Positions 1 through 7,739 of a stretch of 64,000 nucleotides of DNA are shown one piece after another. The position numbers and the translations under genes were made by a program. This DNA is from Polaribacter sp. KT25b (GTDB lineage: Bacteria; Bacteroidota; Bacteroidia; Flavobacteriales; Flavobacteriaceae): assembly GCF_900105145.1 (NCBI RefSeq), contig NZ_LT629752.1, positions 1,708,001 to 1,772,000 on the forward strand, written 5' to 3'. The notes under the pieces were generated by a model. It was not told where the DNA came from and searched no databases. It saw nothing but the letters and a program-made list of their open reading frames with translations. Numbering within the stretch: position 1 is the stretch's first letter; every line of letters begins with the position of its first letter.

Positions 1-70
1 AATTGATAAAGAAAATAATAATAATAGTAACCTTTAAATATTATTTTTCATATTTTTTTTTATTAATTAC

Positions 71-203
71 ACATAACGTGTTAATATAAGCTTTGTTGCG
101 TGGTTTAAGCAGTGAATTTAGTAAATAAATCACAGATAGAAAGTCCGTGAGGACTTTCGTAAGTAGGCTTTAACCTAGCGATTAATTTTATACGGTGTTG
201 GCA
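71..203 (-). repeat. attC-like site 1 of cassette array
   Basis: Imperfect palindrome of about 133 bp lying just 3' of the metallopeptidase-like cassette gene (minus strand). The right end carries GTTGGCA at 197-203 and the left end ACATAACG. The centre holds the hairpin GAAAGTCCGTGAGGACTTTC. Flanking arms resemble those of nine further sites in this array. The ~70 bp to its left would be the leader of a cassette outside the window; I see no gene there. Confidence 0.7.
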
Positions 204-210
204 ACTGGCT

Positions 211-1527
211 TTATTTTGATGTTTTAAATTCTATTAAAAAAGGTTTCAATGGGACACCTTCTTCTGTCCTAAAATTGTTAGTTATAAATATTTGATATTT
301 TTTATTTGGTTCTAACTTTACTGGTATTGTCCAAGAAGTATTGTCTTTTCCCCAATACCTTCCGTTCAGCGTTCCTTTCGGAAATGCATCCTGTCCTAAA
401 TTTCCAAAATCTACACTTGTATTGTGTCCATTTAAAGATTGCGAGAACTCAATAGTTATTTCTTTAGTCTTTGGACTAACATTTTGAGCTTTATTCTTAA
501 ACTGCTTAACTTTAACAACAGTTGGTCTTTTATTTTCAAATATTTGATAAAGTTTGTCGAGTGGTTTAGAAAAGAAATTAGTTCTATTAACGAAATCCTC
601 AATTTGAGTTTCATTAGTGTAGTCTAATTCAATCATCTCTTTTATTGCTGACTGTTTATCTTTTGCTTTATTATAATTTATTTCAGCGATAGCATATCCT
701 ATATAATATCCTAAATCTCTTGTTTTAAACTCATTTGGGAAATCACTCCAAAGCCAATGATGAATATTATTTCCATAAAACACTTCTTCTTCAAATTTCT
801 TTTTAACCTTGTCATTTTGTTTTCCATAATTTATAGCTGGTGTAGCAGATGGTACTTCCATTGCAATCACAGAAACAAATTCAGCTATCCCTTCACGAAG
901 CGTATAGGATAATAAATTGTCAACTTGTTCATTTTGTTGCGTATGAACATATTCGTGAATATTTAACAGAACTAAATTATCTATTGGTTTGCTGTCGAAA
1001 TATTTACGTCTACCTTTTCCTAAATCTCCTTGAAATTCAGAAGCAATTGTATTTTTATCTGACATTGCTAATTCACTCCCGATAAGAACTAGACTGTCAA
1101 TAGTAGTTCCATTTGTTCTTAAAGCTCCAATAGTAAAATAAATTCTTGCAGCTTTTAACTCCGGATAAATTTTTCGCATTTTTTCAATACCTTCTCCTAA
1201 TTCAGAAACATACATTTCCGTTTTAAGAGTATTTTTACGAACAGAATTCCAAAATTTTGGATAATTATTTATTGAGTTTATATAATCTTGTGGTGTATAA
1301 TTTCTTGCTTGCCTAATTCCTTTTAAACCAACTGTTCCATTTTTTAAATATAAACTATCGAGATATTTGTATTGTAAAATTGAATCTTGAGTTGATGTGA
1401 TTTTATCATATGCTTTCCAAAAGTTTGTAATATCTGAAGTGATGATGTTCTGTTTTGAGTCTTCAACTTTTTTGTCACATCCAAAAAGCGTGAAAATTAA
1501 AATTGTTATTAAAAATGTATTTTTCAT
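211..1527 (-). CDS. Cassette-borne lipoprotein, putative zinc metallopeptidase
   Basis: 438 residues. The N-terminus is a lipoprotein signal with lipobox LFGC (Cys17), so the protein is probably anchored in the envelope. The middle contains HEYVH, an HExxH zinc-peptidase signature, followed about 20 residues later by EGIAEFVS, whose Glu could be the third zinc ligand as in gluzincins. The C-terminal ~90 residues (around SPKTKEITIEFSQSL) look like an Ig-like domain of the Big_5 type. The stop lies 8 bp from the GTTGGCA end of attC-like site 1 and the start 57 bp from site 2, which is the normal layout of an integron cassette. Substrate is unknown. It resembles predicted Zn-dependent proteases such as DUF2268, but I cannot confirm the family. 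Confidence 0.75.
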   Translation of the reverse strand: MKNTFLITILIFTLFGCDKKVEDSKQNIITSDITNFWKAYDKITSTQDSILQYKYLDSLYLKNGTVGLKGIRQARNYTPQDYINSINNYPKFWNSVRKNTLKTEMYVSELGEGIEKMRKIYPELKAARIYFTIGALRTNGTTIDSLVLIGSELAMSDKNTIASEFQGDLGKGRRKYFDSKPIDNLVLLNIHEYVHTQQNEQVDNLLSYTLREGIAEFVSVIAMEVPSATPAINYGKQNDKVKKKFEEEVFYGNNIHHWLWSDFPNEFKTRDLGYYIGYAIAEINYNKAKDKQSAIKEMIELDYTNETQIEDFVNRTNFFSKPLDKLYQIFENKRPTVVKVKQFKNKAQNVSPKTKEITIEFSQSLNGHNTSVDFGNLGQDAFPKGTLNGRYWGKDNTSWTIPVKLEPNKKYQIFITNNFRTEEGVPLKPFLIEFKTSK

Positions 1528-1583
1528 TGGTTAGTGTTTCATCTAAAGACTATGACTTTTGTTACAGTTGTTCGTTTTGCTTG

Positions 1584-1716
1584 TTGCCAAACGGTCTCGG
1601 CTATGAGTAGTTGCGTGGTTTAGCACTTAACTTTGCAAGTACAAACCAAGTTGGAAATTCCGCAGGAATTTCCAACGTAGGCGAGAACAAGCAATTACTT
1701 ATAGCCATTGTTGTAG
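1584..1716 (-). repeat. attC-like site 2
   Basis: Imperfect palindrome between two cassettes. The left box TTGCCAAAC (1584-1592) nearly matches the reverse complement of GTTGGCAA at 197-204, the other end of the same cassette. The right box is GTTGTAGG (1710-1717). Inner stems GGCTATGAGTAGTTGC and GCAATTACTTATAGCC pair at 14 of 16 positions, and the tip hairpin is GGAAATTCC-GCA-GGAATTTCC. Confidence 0.75.
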
Positions 1717-1724
1717 GTAGTTAT

Positions 1725-2168
1725 TTATTCTTTATCCAAATTCAGATAATACAGTTTTGCAGCTTCCTGAATTTCATCATCTAAACTGTCATCTAGCGCA
1801 TATGAATAAAGTACCCATTCATCGTTTGGTTTATAAAATTTAAAAATAAATCTAATCGGTTGTCGGTCGTATTTTACGAGATATGAGTATAAAACAAAAC
1901 TTTCAGCAAATTTTTTTGTAGTGATTAATTCTTGTCCGTAATACTTTCCCATATAACTTTCTGTAAATCCATTTACCGTTCCAATAATTTTATCAATATC
2001 ATCTTTTATTCTTTCAGTCCATTTATTTGTTGCATATAAATCCTTTACTGCTTTTCCAGCGTCCTTTTCATAAGTGGCAAAAAAAGTGTCAATCAATTTT
2101 TGTGGACTAGATTGTGCAAATAAGTTACTTGATGCTAAAATCATTAATGCGATTAGTGTTCTTTTCAT
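1725..2168 (-). CDS. Cassette-borne secreted protein of unknown function
   Basis: 147 residues with a Sec signal peptide (MKRTLIALMILASSNLFAQ). The mature part is a small acidic alpha/beta protein with no catalytic motif I recognise. The run of aromatic residues in 'FVLYSYLVKYDR' and 'WVLYSYALDD' suggests an NTF2-like or DUF3887-like beta sheet, which is inference only. It is a clean cassette: TACCTACAAC (2200-2209) beyond the start is the exact reverse complement of GTTGTAGGTA (1710-1719) beyond the stop. There is no promoter of its own that I can see, so expression probably depends on read-through along the array. Confidence 0.75.
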   Translation of the reverse strand: MKRTLIALMILASSNLFAQSSPQKLIDTFFATYEKDAGKAVKDLYATNKWTERIKDDIDKIIGTVNGFTESYMGKYYGQELITTKKFAESFVLYSYLVKYDRQPIRFIFKFYKPNDEWVLYSYALDDSLDDEIQEAAKLYYLNLDKE

Positions 2169-2199
2169 TTTTTTCTATTTTTATTGAGTTCTGTTTAAT

Positions 2200-2334
2200 T
2201 ACCTACAACGTTGTTTTGTATGGAAAGTTGCGATTTGTGAACGAGGAATTTCCAGCGGAAATTCAGAAGTTAGCAAAGAAGCAACAAGTTTTAGTTTAGC
2301 TAAATATTGCAATTTTTTATACACGGTGTAGTGC
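2200..2334 (-). repeat. attC-like site 3
   Basis: Imperfect palindrome with left box TACCTACAAC (2200-2209), tip hairpin GAATTTCC-AGC-GGAAATTC, and a diverged right box GTGTAGTGCG in place of a GTTRRRY core. This is the most degenerate right end in the array. Confidence 0.65.
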
Positions 2335-2340
2335 GTAGTA

Positions 2341-2844
2341 TTATTTCAGTTCGAGTATTTTCCATTCCGCTATCAGGTTTTTTAATTCAATTCCGCTAAT
2401 TGTTTTTCTATCTTCATATGAACTTGAAACTTCAAATAAAATAGCTTCTTGTTCCATAATATTACCATTTTCAATAGTTGAAAATAAGTTCAACTGATAA
2501 ACTATTTCATTTTCGTCCATTTTCCTGAAAGCGTCTCTTTCTTCGTGAAGAGTTTCGTTATCATCTTCAGGAATAGCTAGTTTCCAAATATGTAATACTT
2601 CTCCCTTTTTCGGTTCTTTCCTGAAGCTTACCCATCGATTTCCAAGTAAGTCATTATTAACATCTTGGGAATACATTAAGGGTTTAATAATAGGTAGATT
2701 AATAGATTTTCTAATTTCATTGGATTTTTTTCCATACGCAAGTCTAGATGCCTTGAATTGGTGTATGGTGAAAATAGTTAAAAATACAATAGCAATACTA
2801 CCTATTATTCTAAGAATTTTTCTAATTATTATTTTATATTTCAC
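2341..2844 (-). CDS. Cassette-borne single-pass membrane protein, unknown function
   Basis: 167 residues. One transmembrane segment at about residues 9-28 (ILRIIGSIAIVFLTIFTIHQ) is preceded by a basic stretch, so the rest is probably outside the cytoplasm. The soluble part is charged and contains no recognisable catalytic motif. The gene sits between attC-like sites 3 and 4 in the same orientation as its neighbours, with the stop 6 bp from the site. I do not recognise a family. Confidence 0.65.
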   Translation of the reverse strand: MKYKIIIRKILRIIGSIAIVFLTIFTIHQFKASRLAYGKKSNEIRKSINLPIIKPLMYSQDVNNDLLGNRWVSFRKEPKKGEVLHIWKLAIPEDDNETLHEERDAFRKMDENEIVYQLNLFSTIENGNIMEQEAILFEVSSSYEDRKTISGIELKNLIAEWKILELK

Positions 2845-2885
2845 AGGTCTTATTAGTTTTATTTACAATAGTTTGCGGGTATTGC

Positions 2886-3018
2886 GTACAACGAGTTTTT
2901 ATAAGATTTGTGCGACTGGAAAATCGGAGATTTTTCGGACGTAGCAAATCGTTTGTTAAATGTTTGTAGGTTCGTTATTTAGTTTAAAAGTAAGCATAAA
3001 TTTTATGAGGTGTTGGGT
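2886..3018 (-). repeat. attC-like site 4
   Basis: Left box CGTACAACG (2886-2894), right box GTTGGGT (3012-3018), which fits the integron core GTTRRRY. The tip hairpin is GAAAAATC-TCC-GATTTTCC-like (GGAAAATCGGAGATTTTTC on the plus strand). The interior is nearly identical to site 6. Confidence 0.7.
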
Positions 3019-3030
3019 ACTGGCTTTTAC

Positions 3031-3576
3031 CTAATCATTTGTTTTTATTAATGTTAAATTTTCTCTTTTTTTATAATCCTTTGGGTTCGGATAAAAATCA
3101 AATTCTAATCCACAATTATCACCACTTCCAAAAGGCATTCCTCTTTCTATTAAATCACCTTTGTTATTGTAAAAATCAAAAGCACCATCAATTCCACCAG
3201 TTTGCCATTTTCCTCTTTTCCATAAATCAACTCCAGGAATACTGTCAAACTCATAAGTTCCATCTTCTTTTAAAATCAAGAATCGCTCTTTATCAAACAA
3301 TCCGTTTCTCTTTAGGAACTTTTTTGATTTAACTTTATGAGTTGAATAAACTCCAACAAATTCATTCGATATTCTGTCATTAGAGTTTGGAATTACAATT
3401 TTATACCAAAATTGAATTAATCCGTAACAAAAAATCGGAATTATTAAGAAAATCAATCCAGTCATTTTTAGTTTTTTTGATTTTTTAATCAATCCAACTA
3501 ATAAAATTATGATCGAAATAATCAATCCGACTATTCCGATAAATGACAAAATCATAAATATTAAACTTTCTAGCAT
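3031..3576 (-). CDS. Cassette-borne two-pass membrane protein, unknown function
   Basis: 181 residues. Two hydrophobic segments (about 5-30 and 38-58) are separated by a short basic turn KKSKKLK. The C-terminal ~120 residues form a soluble domain with an alternating polar pattern ('ERFLILKEDGTYEFDSIPG', 'KRGKWQTGG') typical of small beta-rich proteins of flavobacteria. No family is recognised. The cassette is unusual: the box beyond its start (TTGTGGCTAAGG, 3590-3601) does not match its own trailing box GTTGGGTAC but does match the trailing box of the cassette at 4647-5360. Confidence 0.65.
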   Translation of the reverse strand: MLESLIFMILSFIGIVGLIISIIILLVGLIKKSKKLKMTGLIFLIIPIFCYGLIQFWYKIVIPNSNDRISNEFVGVYSTHKVKSKKFLKRNGLFDKERFLILKEDGTYEFDSIPGVDLWKRGKWQTGGIDGAFDFYNNKGDLIERGMPFGSGDNCGLEFDFYPNPKDYKKRENLTLIKTND

Positions 3577-3589
3577 ATTTTTTATCGGC

Positions 3590-3727
3590 TTGTGGCTAAG
3601 GTGTTTATATATGGTTTGTTGCGTGTTTCAAGCACCTAATTTAGTAAATAATTACTGACCAAGAAAGTCCGCGAGGATTTTCGTAAGTAGGCTTTTTGCC
3701 AGCAATAAATTATATATGTTGTTGTAG
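3590..3727 (-). repeat. attC-like site 5
   Basis: Left box TTGTGGCTAAGG, right box GTTGTAG (3721-3727), tip hairpin GAAAGTCCGCGAGGATTTTC. Same architecture as site 1 with a shared stretch around the tip and in the arm TAAGTAGGCTTT. Confidence 0.7.
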
Positions 3728-3734
3728 CACGTTT

Positions 3735-4508
3735 TTATTCACACTTATTTAATTCCGAATAATATTTAATTGGATTACGATTTTTATATTTTATTCTACT
3801 TAATGATTTACAAAATTTTTTCTTGTCCGTATTTATTATTAATTCTAAATACACCATAAATTCCTCTGCATATTCTCCATCTGCAAAACTCGCTAGATTT
3901 AAACTTGGTAAATAAAAATCAGAGTTTTTTTCAGAAATCACTTTTTCAAAAATCAGTCGAGTAGTGTCATAGAAAAAGTCAGTTTTCCCCATTTTATGTT
4001 CAGGTTCAGTTGTTTCATAATAGTTTCCGAATTCAGTATAGTTTTCAGGAACTAATTTTATTAATACAGATTCAGGAATTATTTCTTTCTTTAAATAAAA
4101 TTCAGATGCTGTATTTAAATTCTCTTCATAATTATCAATTATTATTAAATCCTTTAATAAAGAAGTACCAATTCCAGTTCCGTGAAATGTTCTGAACCCA
4201 GTATAAATTCCTCCATCAACTTTATGAGCTTGGACAACAACGACAGTATCTTTTCTTTCTGTTCTTGCATCTATTAAACAAGCAAGGAATGGAATCTCTA
4301 AATCAATAGGAATATATTCTTTCAGACCAATATTTACATAAATTGCTCTATTTTCATCAACATCATTTTGAGTTGCTAATTTTCCTTTTATGTGTGGTGT
4401 ATTTTACCAATTATTAATATTAATTGAATTGATGTCAAAAGATTCAAATTCTTGAGCATTTATCGAACAAGTAATAATCAGAATAGTTATTTTTAAAATC
4501 AATTTCAT
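3735..4508 (-). pseudogene. Cassette gene interrupted by one in-frame stop
   Basis: Read on the minus strand from ATG at 4508, one frame stays open to the TAA at 3735 (258 codons) except for a single TAA at 4404-4406 (codon 35, after INNW). The first 19 codons encode a clear signal peptide (MKLILKITILIITCSINAQ). After the stop the frame continues with sensible protein sequence such as ENRAIYVNIGLKEYIPIDLE, ARTERKDTVVVVQ and GGIYTGFRTFHGTGIG. An ATG at 3992 could start only the last 85 residues. The gene is therefore a recent nonsense pseudogene, or the stop is a sequencing error. Start and stop lie 13 and 8 bp from the flanking attC-like sites, as in intact cassettes. Its function is unknown. 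Confidence 0.75.
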
Positions 4509-4520
4509 ACTTTTCTCAAA

Positions 4521-4652
4521 TGTGCTACCGTGTTTTTATATGATTTGTGCGACTGGAAAATCGGAGATTTTTCGGACGTAGCAAATCGCTTGTTGAATGT
4601 TTGTCGTTTGTATTAGTTCAAATTTAAGCATAAATTATATGAGGTGTTAGCC
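4521..4652 (-). repeat. attC-like site 6
   Basis: Left box TGTGCTACCG (4521-4530) pairs with GTAGCAC at 3725-3731, the other end of the same cassette (7 bases). Right box GTTAGCC (4646-4652) contains the stop codon of the next cassette gene. The interior closely repeats site 4. Confidence 0.75.
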
Positions 4653-5360
4653 ACAGTATTTTTTCTTTAGTTCTTGAGCTTCATCAAAACTTTTATATCC
4701 CATTAATAGTAATCCTTCTGTGCAATTAATTTTCTTTTCTTTCAACTGTTTTTCTACATATTCTCGATATTCCTCAAATCCTTTATATTGTTCTGGGATT
4801 AGCTTTATTGATTTTTTCCCATCAATATTTCTCAATTTATCGTGAATTACTAAATTATAAATATTTCTCTCAAGTACATTTTGATGAGATTTGCTCTCAA
4901 GTTTAAAATTAAATGTTCTCGTTTTAGATTTATGAGTAATTGTCAAAGAATTGCTTATTCCTAAACTCCTTTTTTCTGTTGGGTTCCGATGTCCTAAATT
5001 GATTTTTTCATTATAATAAGCGTTTATAGATAAATCGAAATCAGTCAATTCCTCGTATTTAATTTTCTCTGAATAGTTTATTATCAATTCATCTTTCTCG
5101 AGCTCAATAAAACCTTTTTTTAAGTTCTTGATTTTCTCAAAATCATAATATTGATAAAAATAAGTAAATAATATTGTCAGCATTCCAATCATCATAATTG
5201 AAGCTAAAATTCCTTTTCCAGAATCAGTATGAAATATTTCGTTGTATATATATGAAAAAACCAATCCAATAATCATTAAAAATAATCCTGAAAGAAAAAT
5301 CACTTGTGTATTTGAAGTTTCGATCTTTATAATTTTATGAATGTAGGCTTTGAATGTCAT
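4647..5360 (-). CDS. Cassette-borne two-pass membrane protein, unknown function
   Basis: 237 residues. Transmembrane segments lie at about 20-40 (VIFLSGLFLMIIGLVFSYIY) and 50-68. The region from about 80 to 130 (IELEKDELIINYSEKIKYEELTDF split over two strands) resembles a YcxB/PH-like bacterial domain, which is inference. The C-terminal ~60 residues are basic and helical and end KKKYCG. The TAA stop lies inside the GTTAGCC box of attC-like site 6, so the coding region runs into the recombination site. An IS element has landed 12 bp upstream of the start and separates the gene from its own attC-like neighbour. Confidence 0.65.
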   Translation of the reverse strand: MTFKAYIHKIIKIETSNTQVIFLSGLFLMIIGLVFSYIYNEIFHTDSGKGILASIMMIGMLTILFTYFYQYYDFEKIKNLKKGFIELEKDELIINYSEKIKYEELTDFDLSINAYYNEKINLGHRNPTEKRSLGISNSLTITHKSKTRTFNFKLESKSHQNVLERNIYNLVIHDKLRNIDGKKSIKLIPEQYKGFEEYREYVEKQLKEKKINCTEGLLLMGYKSFDEAQELKKKYCG

Positions 5361-5468
5361 TCTGTATTATACTGATATAGGTTGACCTTTTTTTTATTAA
5401 TTTACCCGTTCAAACTATTTTTTTTAGCCGTTTAGAAGGCAAAAAAATAATTTGAACTAGCTTTTAGA

Positions 5469-6242
5469 TTAAATTTTAAGTTCAGGTAAATTTACTTTAT
5501 TTTTTCGATATGATTTGTATTTAATGTTAGGATTTAAATGTACGTCAGCAGGATTTCTTAAATCTAGGCTAAAATGCTTTCTCAAATTATTGTATATATC
5601 TACAGCTTGTTTTGTAATTTCTTGAGCAATAGCAGTGTTTTTAATACAGTTTCTAAGCCCATATTCATATTTTAAAGTTCTATTAATTCTCTCAGCGATT
5701 GCATTTTCGTAAGGATCATATTGTTCTGTCATACTCATTATCATTCCATTTTCTTCGGCAAATGCTGTGTATTTAGGATTGCAGTATTGAAAACCTCTAT
5801 CAGAATGATGAATTAGTTTTTCATTGGGATATTTTCTGTTTTTAATAGCCATAGCAAGAGCTTCTATACAAAGAGATGTCTTCATATTGTTATCTAATTT
5901 ATATCCCATAATTTGCTTTGAATATGCATCTGTTACGATTGCTAGATAATTGTGTCCATTTTCTGTTTTAATGTATGTTATATCGGTTACCCAGAGTTGT
6001 TCTGGTCTATTAGGCACTTGGTCTTTAATTAGGTTTTTATATTTTCTAAATTGATGATTCGAATCTGTTGTTGTCACGTAATTTTTAAGCTTAGGGACGA
6101 GCAAATTATGGAGCCTTAAAAAGTCGTAAAATTTATCTCTTCCCATCTTTATGTTTTGTTTTATGAAGTCAGATTTTAGTTCATCATACAGCTTAATACC
6201 ACCAGTTCTCATGCCTACTTTTTTGCGATAATCTAGTACCAT
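5469..6242 (-). CDS. IS3-family transposase OrfB (DDE integrase core)
   Basis: 257 residues as an open frame from ATG. The rve integrase core is complete: VTDITYI carries the first Asp, HHSDRGFQY the second, and NAIAERINRTLKYE the catalytic Glu. Upstream of the ATG the same frame stays open into the end of orfA and encodes CFGISKQAFYKRCKE, the usual N-terminus of OrfB. The real product is therefore probably an OrfA-OrfB fusion made by a -1 frameshift; a candidate slippery A-rich heptamer lies near 6359-6365. No disrupting mutation is visible, so the element may be active. Confidence 0.9.
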   Translation of the reverse strand: MVLDYRKKVGMRTGGIKLYDELKSDFIKQNIKMGRDKFYDFLRLHNLLVPKLKNYVTTTDSNHQFRKYKNLIKDQVPNRPEQLWVTDITYIKTENGHNYLAIVTDAYSKQIMGYKLDNNMKTSLCIEALAMAIKNRKYPNEKLIHHSDRGFQYCNPKYTAFAEENGMIMSMTEQYDPYENAIAERINRTLKYEYGLRNCIKNTAIAQEITKQAVDIYNNLRKHFSLDLRNPADVHLNPNIKYKSYRKNKVNLPELKI

Positions 6243-6262
6243 TACAATAAGTTTATCATAAT

Positions 6263-6721
6263 TTATTTGTTTGATTTCTTGTTCTTTACATCTTTTGTAG
6301 AAGGCTTGTTTACTAATCCCAAAACATTTATAGAACCACTTTCTTTTAAACGGTTTTTCTTTTTTAGCTCTATCTCTTTTACTAATGTTTTGGGCAGCGA
6401 CTTTTTTGATAAATCGACTCCTGTAATGATTTCCATATCGGCAATAATATCTTGCTGAAAGTCTTTGATAAACTCAAGGGCTTCAATACGTTCCTTTAAT
6501 TTTTTTATTTCGTTTATTTTGCTCATTCCTGTATTTTGTTGCACTAAAGTACTATATTTTTTAATCCAATAGCCAATGGTAGTTCTAGGAATGTCATATT
6601 TTTTAGAAGCGAAGTTGGTTGAGATCTGACCATTTTGAATTTGGTCAACGACTAATAATTTAAGCTCTAAAGTTACTTTTTCGTAAGTTTTTTTTCGGCA
6701 GTGTTCATTTTGTGTTTTCAT
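6263..6721 (-). CDS. IS3-family transposase OrfA (HTH and leucine zipper)
   Basis: 152 residues. The N-terminal helix-turn-helix (about residues 15-57, with TNFASKKYDIPRTTIGYWIKKY) is the HTH_Tnp_1 type that binds the terminal repeats. It is followed by a coiled coil (INEIKKLKERIEALEF...) that allows OrfA multimers to form. The C-terminal ~35 residues are lysine-rich and overlap the region where OrfB enters in another frame, which fits programmed frameshifting. It begins 44 bp inside the right-hand inverted repeat. Confidence 0.88.
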   Translation of the reverse strand: MKTQNEHCRKKTYEKVTLELKLLVVDQIQNGQISTNFASKKYDIPRTTIGYWIKKYSTLVQQNTGMSKINEIKKLKERIEALEFIKDFQQDIIADMEIITGVDLSKKSLPKTLVKEIELKKKNRLKESGSINVLGLVNKPSTKDVKNKKSNK

Positions 6722-6787
6722 AAGTGACTATAATTAAGTGTTTAATTTTTAGTCAACCTATTTCAGGAAAGTATATTTTTTAGATTG

Positions 6788-6920
6788 TTGCCAACGTTGT
6801 TGTGTAAGATTAGTAGCGTTTTTTATGCACTAAAGTTAGTAAATAAATCACAGATAGAAAGTCCGTGAGGACTTTCGTAAATAAGCTAAAAATAGCTATT
6901 AATTTTACACGGTGTTGTGT
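6788..6920 (-). repeat. attC-like site 7
   Basis: Left box TTGCCAAC (6788-6795), right box GTTGTGT (6914-6920). Arms GTGTAAGATTAGTAGC and GCTATTAATTTTACAC pair almost fully, and the tip hairpin is identical to that of site 1. The IS element ends 22 bp to its left. Confidence 0.75.
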
Positions 6921-7588
6921 GGCGTTTTATATTTTCCCCTAATTATTTCAAATACTTCTTTAGAGACTTTTCCTTTCAATAATACTATCTCATTTTTATA
7001 TTGTTCAATTAATTCAGAATTGTATGTTCCTAAAGAAATAATTTCCAGATATTGGTCTAGTTTCTCTAACAGAATAAACATCTCGTCAGTTTCCTTATTT
7101 GTGTCTTTTGGTCTTTTAAAACGTAATTTATCAGAAACCCAAAGTAACTCACTACCATATTTACAGAATAAATTATATTCTTTCAAAGTAATCTCTTTAT
7201 TTGAATTATTCATTTCAGAATTAATAGAGTTAATCGCATTTTTAATATTTGTTTGAAACAATTCTATATTCCTATTTTGTGAACAATTAACTTGTAGAGA
7301 TTTCCAATTATTTAAGTCACTCTTATTCGGTATTATTCTAACAAATAGTTTCTTATTTTGTTTATCAAAACTTAGAAGTTCTGAAAATTTATTTCCGAAT
7401 TCATATCTTAAATCATTGAAGTCATAAATAATTCCTTGGATACCTTTCTCTGACTCTATTTCTTTTTTAGAATTCTCTAAAATTTTTACAACATCAGAAT
7501 TTCCAATTGAACCAATGCCACAAATCCCAGAGTATTTAAACACTAGGTAATTTTTGATTCGCTCAATTTTGTTTAGATTAATATTCAT
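6905..7588 (-). CDS. Cassette-borne cytoplasmic protein of unknown function
   Basis: 227 residues from the ATG at 7588 (MNINLNKIERIK). A longer frame from a TTG at 7606 would start inside the recombination box and is unlikely. There is no signal peptide or membrane segment. The first ~100 residues alternate strands and helices (FKYSGICGIGSIGNSD, IQGIIYDFNDLRYEFG) and might be a STAS-like or similar alpha/beta fold; the C-terminal half is helical and charged. I recognise no family. The C-terminus (TPHNTV) is encoded within the attC-like site 7 core, so excision would alter the tail. Confidence 0.6.
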   Translation of the reverse strand: MNINLNKIERIKNYLVFKYSGICGIGSIGNSDVVKILENSKKEIESEKGIQGIIYDFNDLRYEFGNKFSELLSFDKQNKKLFVRIIPNKSDLNNWKSLQVNCSQNRNIELFQTNIKNAINSINSEMNNSNKEITLKEYNLFCKYGSELLWVSDKLRFKRPKDTNKETDEMFILLEKLDQYLEIISLGTYNSELIEQYKNEIVLLKGKVSKEVFEIIRGKYKTPHNTV

Positions 7589-7599
7589 TTTTTTAATGA

Positions 7600-7732
7600 C
7601 ACACAACGGTTACGTATAAGAATAGTGCGGTTTTGTGTGCGAGGATTTTCCGAAGGAAAATCAGACGTAACAAAAGTGCACTAACCTTTGATTAAGCAAC
7701 TAATTTAGCATTATTTTTATACATTGTTAGGC
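7600..7732 (-). repeat. attC-like site 8
   Basis: Left box CACACAAC (7600-7607) is the exact complement of GTTGTGTG at 6914-6921. Right box GTTAGGC (7726-7732) fits the integron core GTTRRRY perfectly. Arms CGTATAAGAATAGTGC and GCATTATTTTTATACA pair at about 13 of 16 positions; the tip is GATTTTCC-GAA-GGAAAATC. Confidence 0.8.
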
Positions 7733-7739
7733 AAAGTAT

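Larger units (their letters stand above)
5373..6765 (-). mobile_element. IS3-family insertion sequence in a cassette leader
   Basis: About 1393 bp with terminal inverted repeats: the left end reads TGATATAGGTTGAC and the right end, on the opposite strand, TGAAATAGGTTGAC (13 of 14). Ends are TG...CA as in the IS3 family. It carries orfA and orfB in different frames on the minus strand. I see no obvious target duplication beside the ends (TATAC on the left, GGAAA on the right). It is inserted between the start of the 4647-5360 cassette gene and attC-like site 7. The IS150 group is likely from the tips, but that needs a database match. Confidence 0.85.

Noticed and set aside
1..70. Cassette gene at the left edge
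   Set aside because: The minus-strand ATG at 49-51 is followed by a stop after five codons; no coding sequence can be supported.
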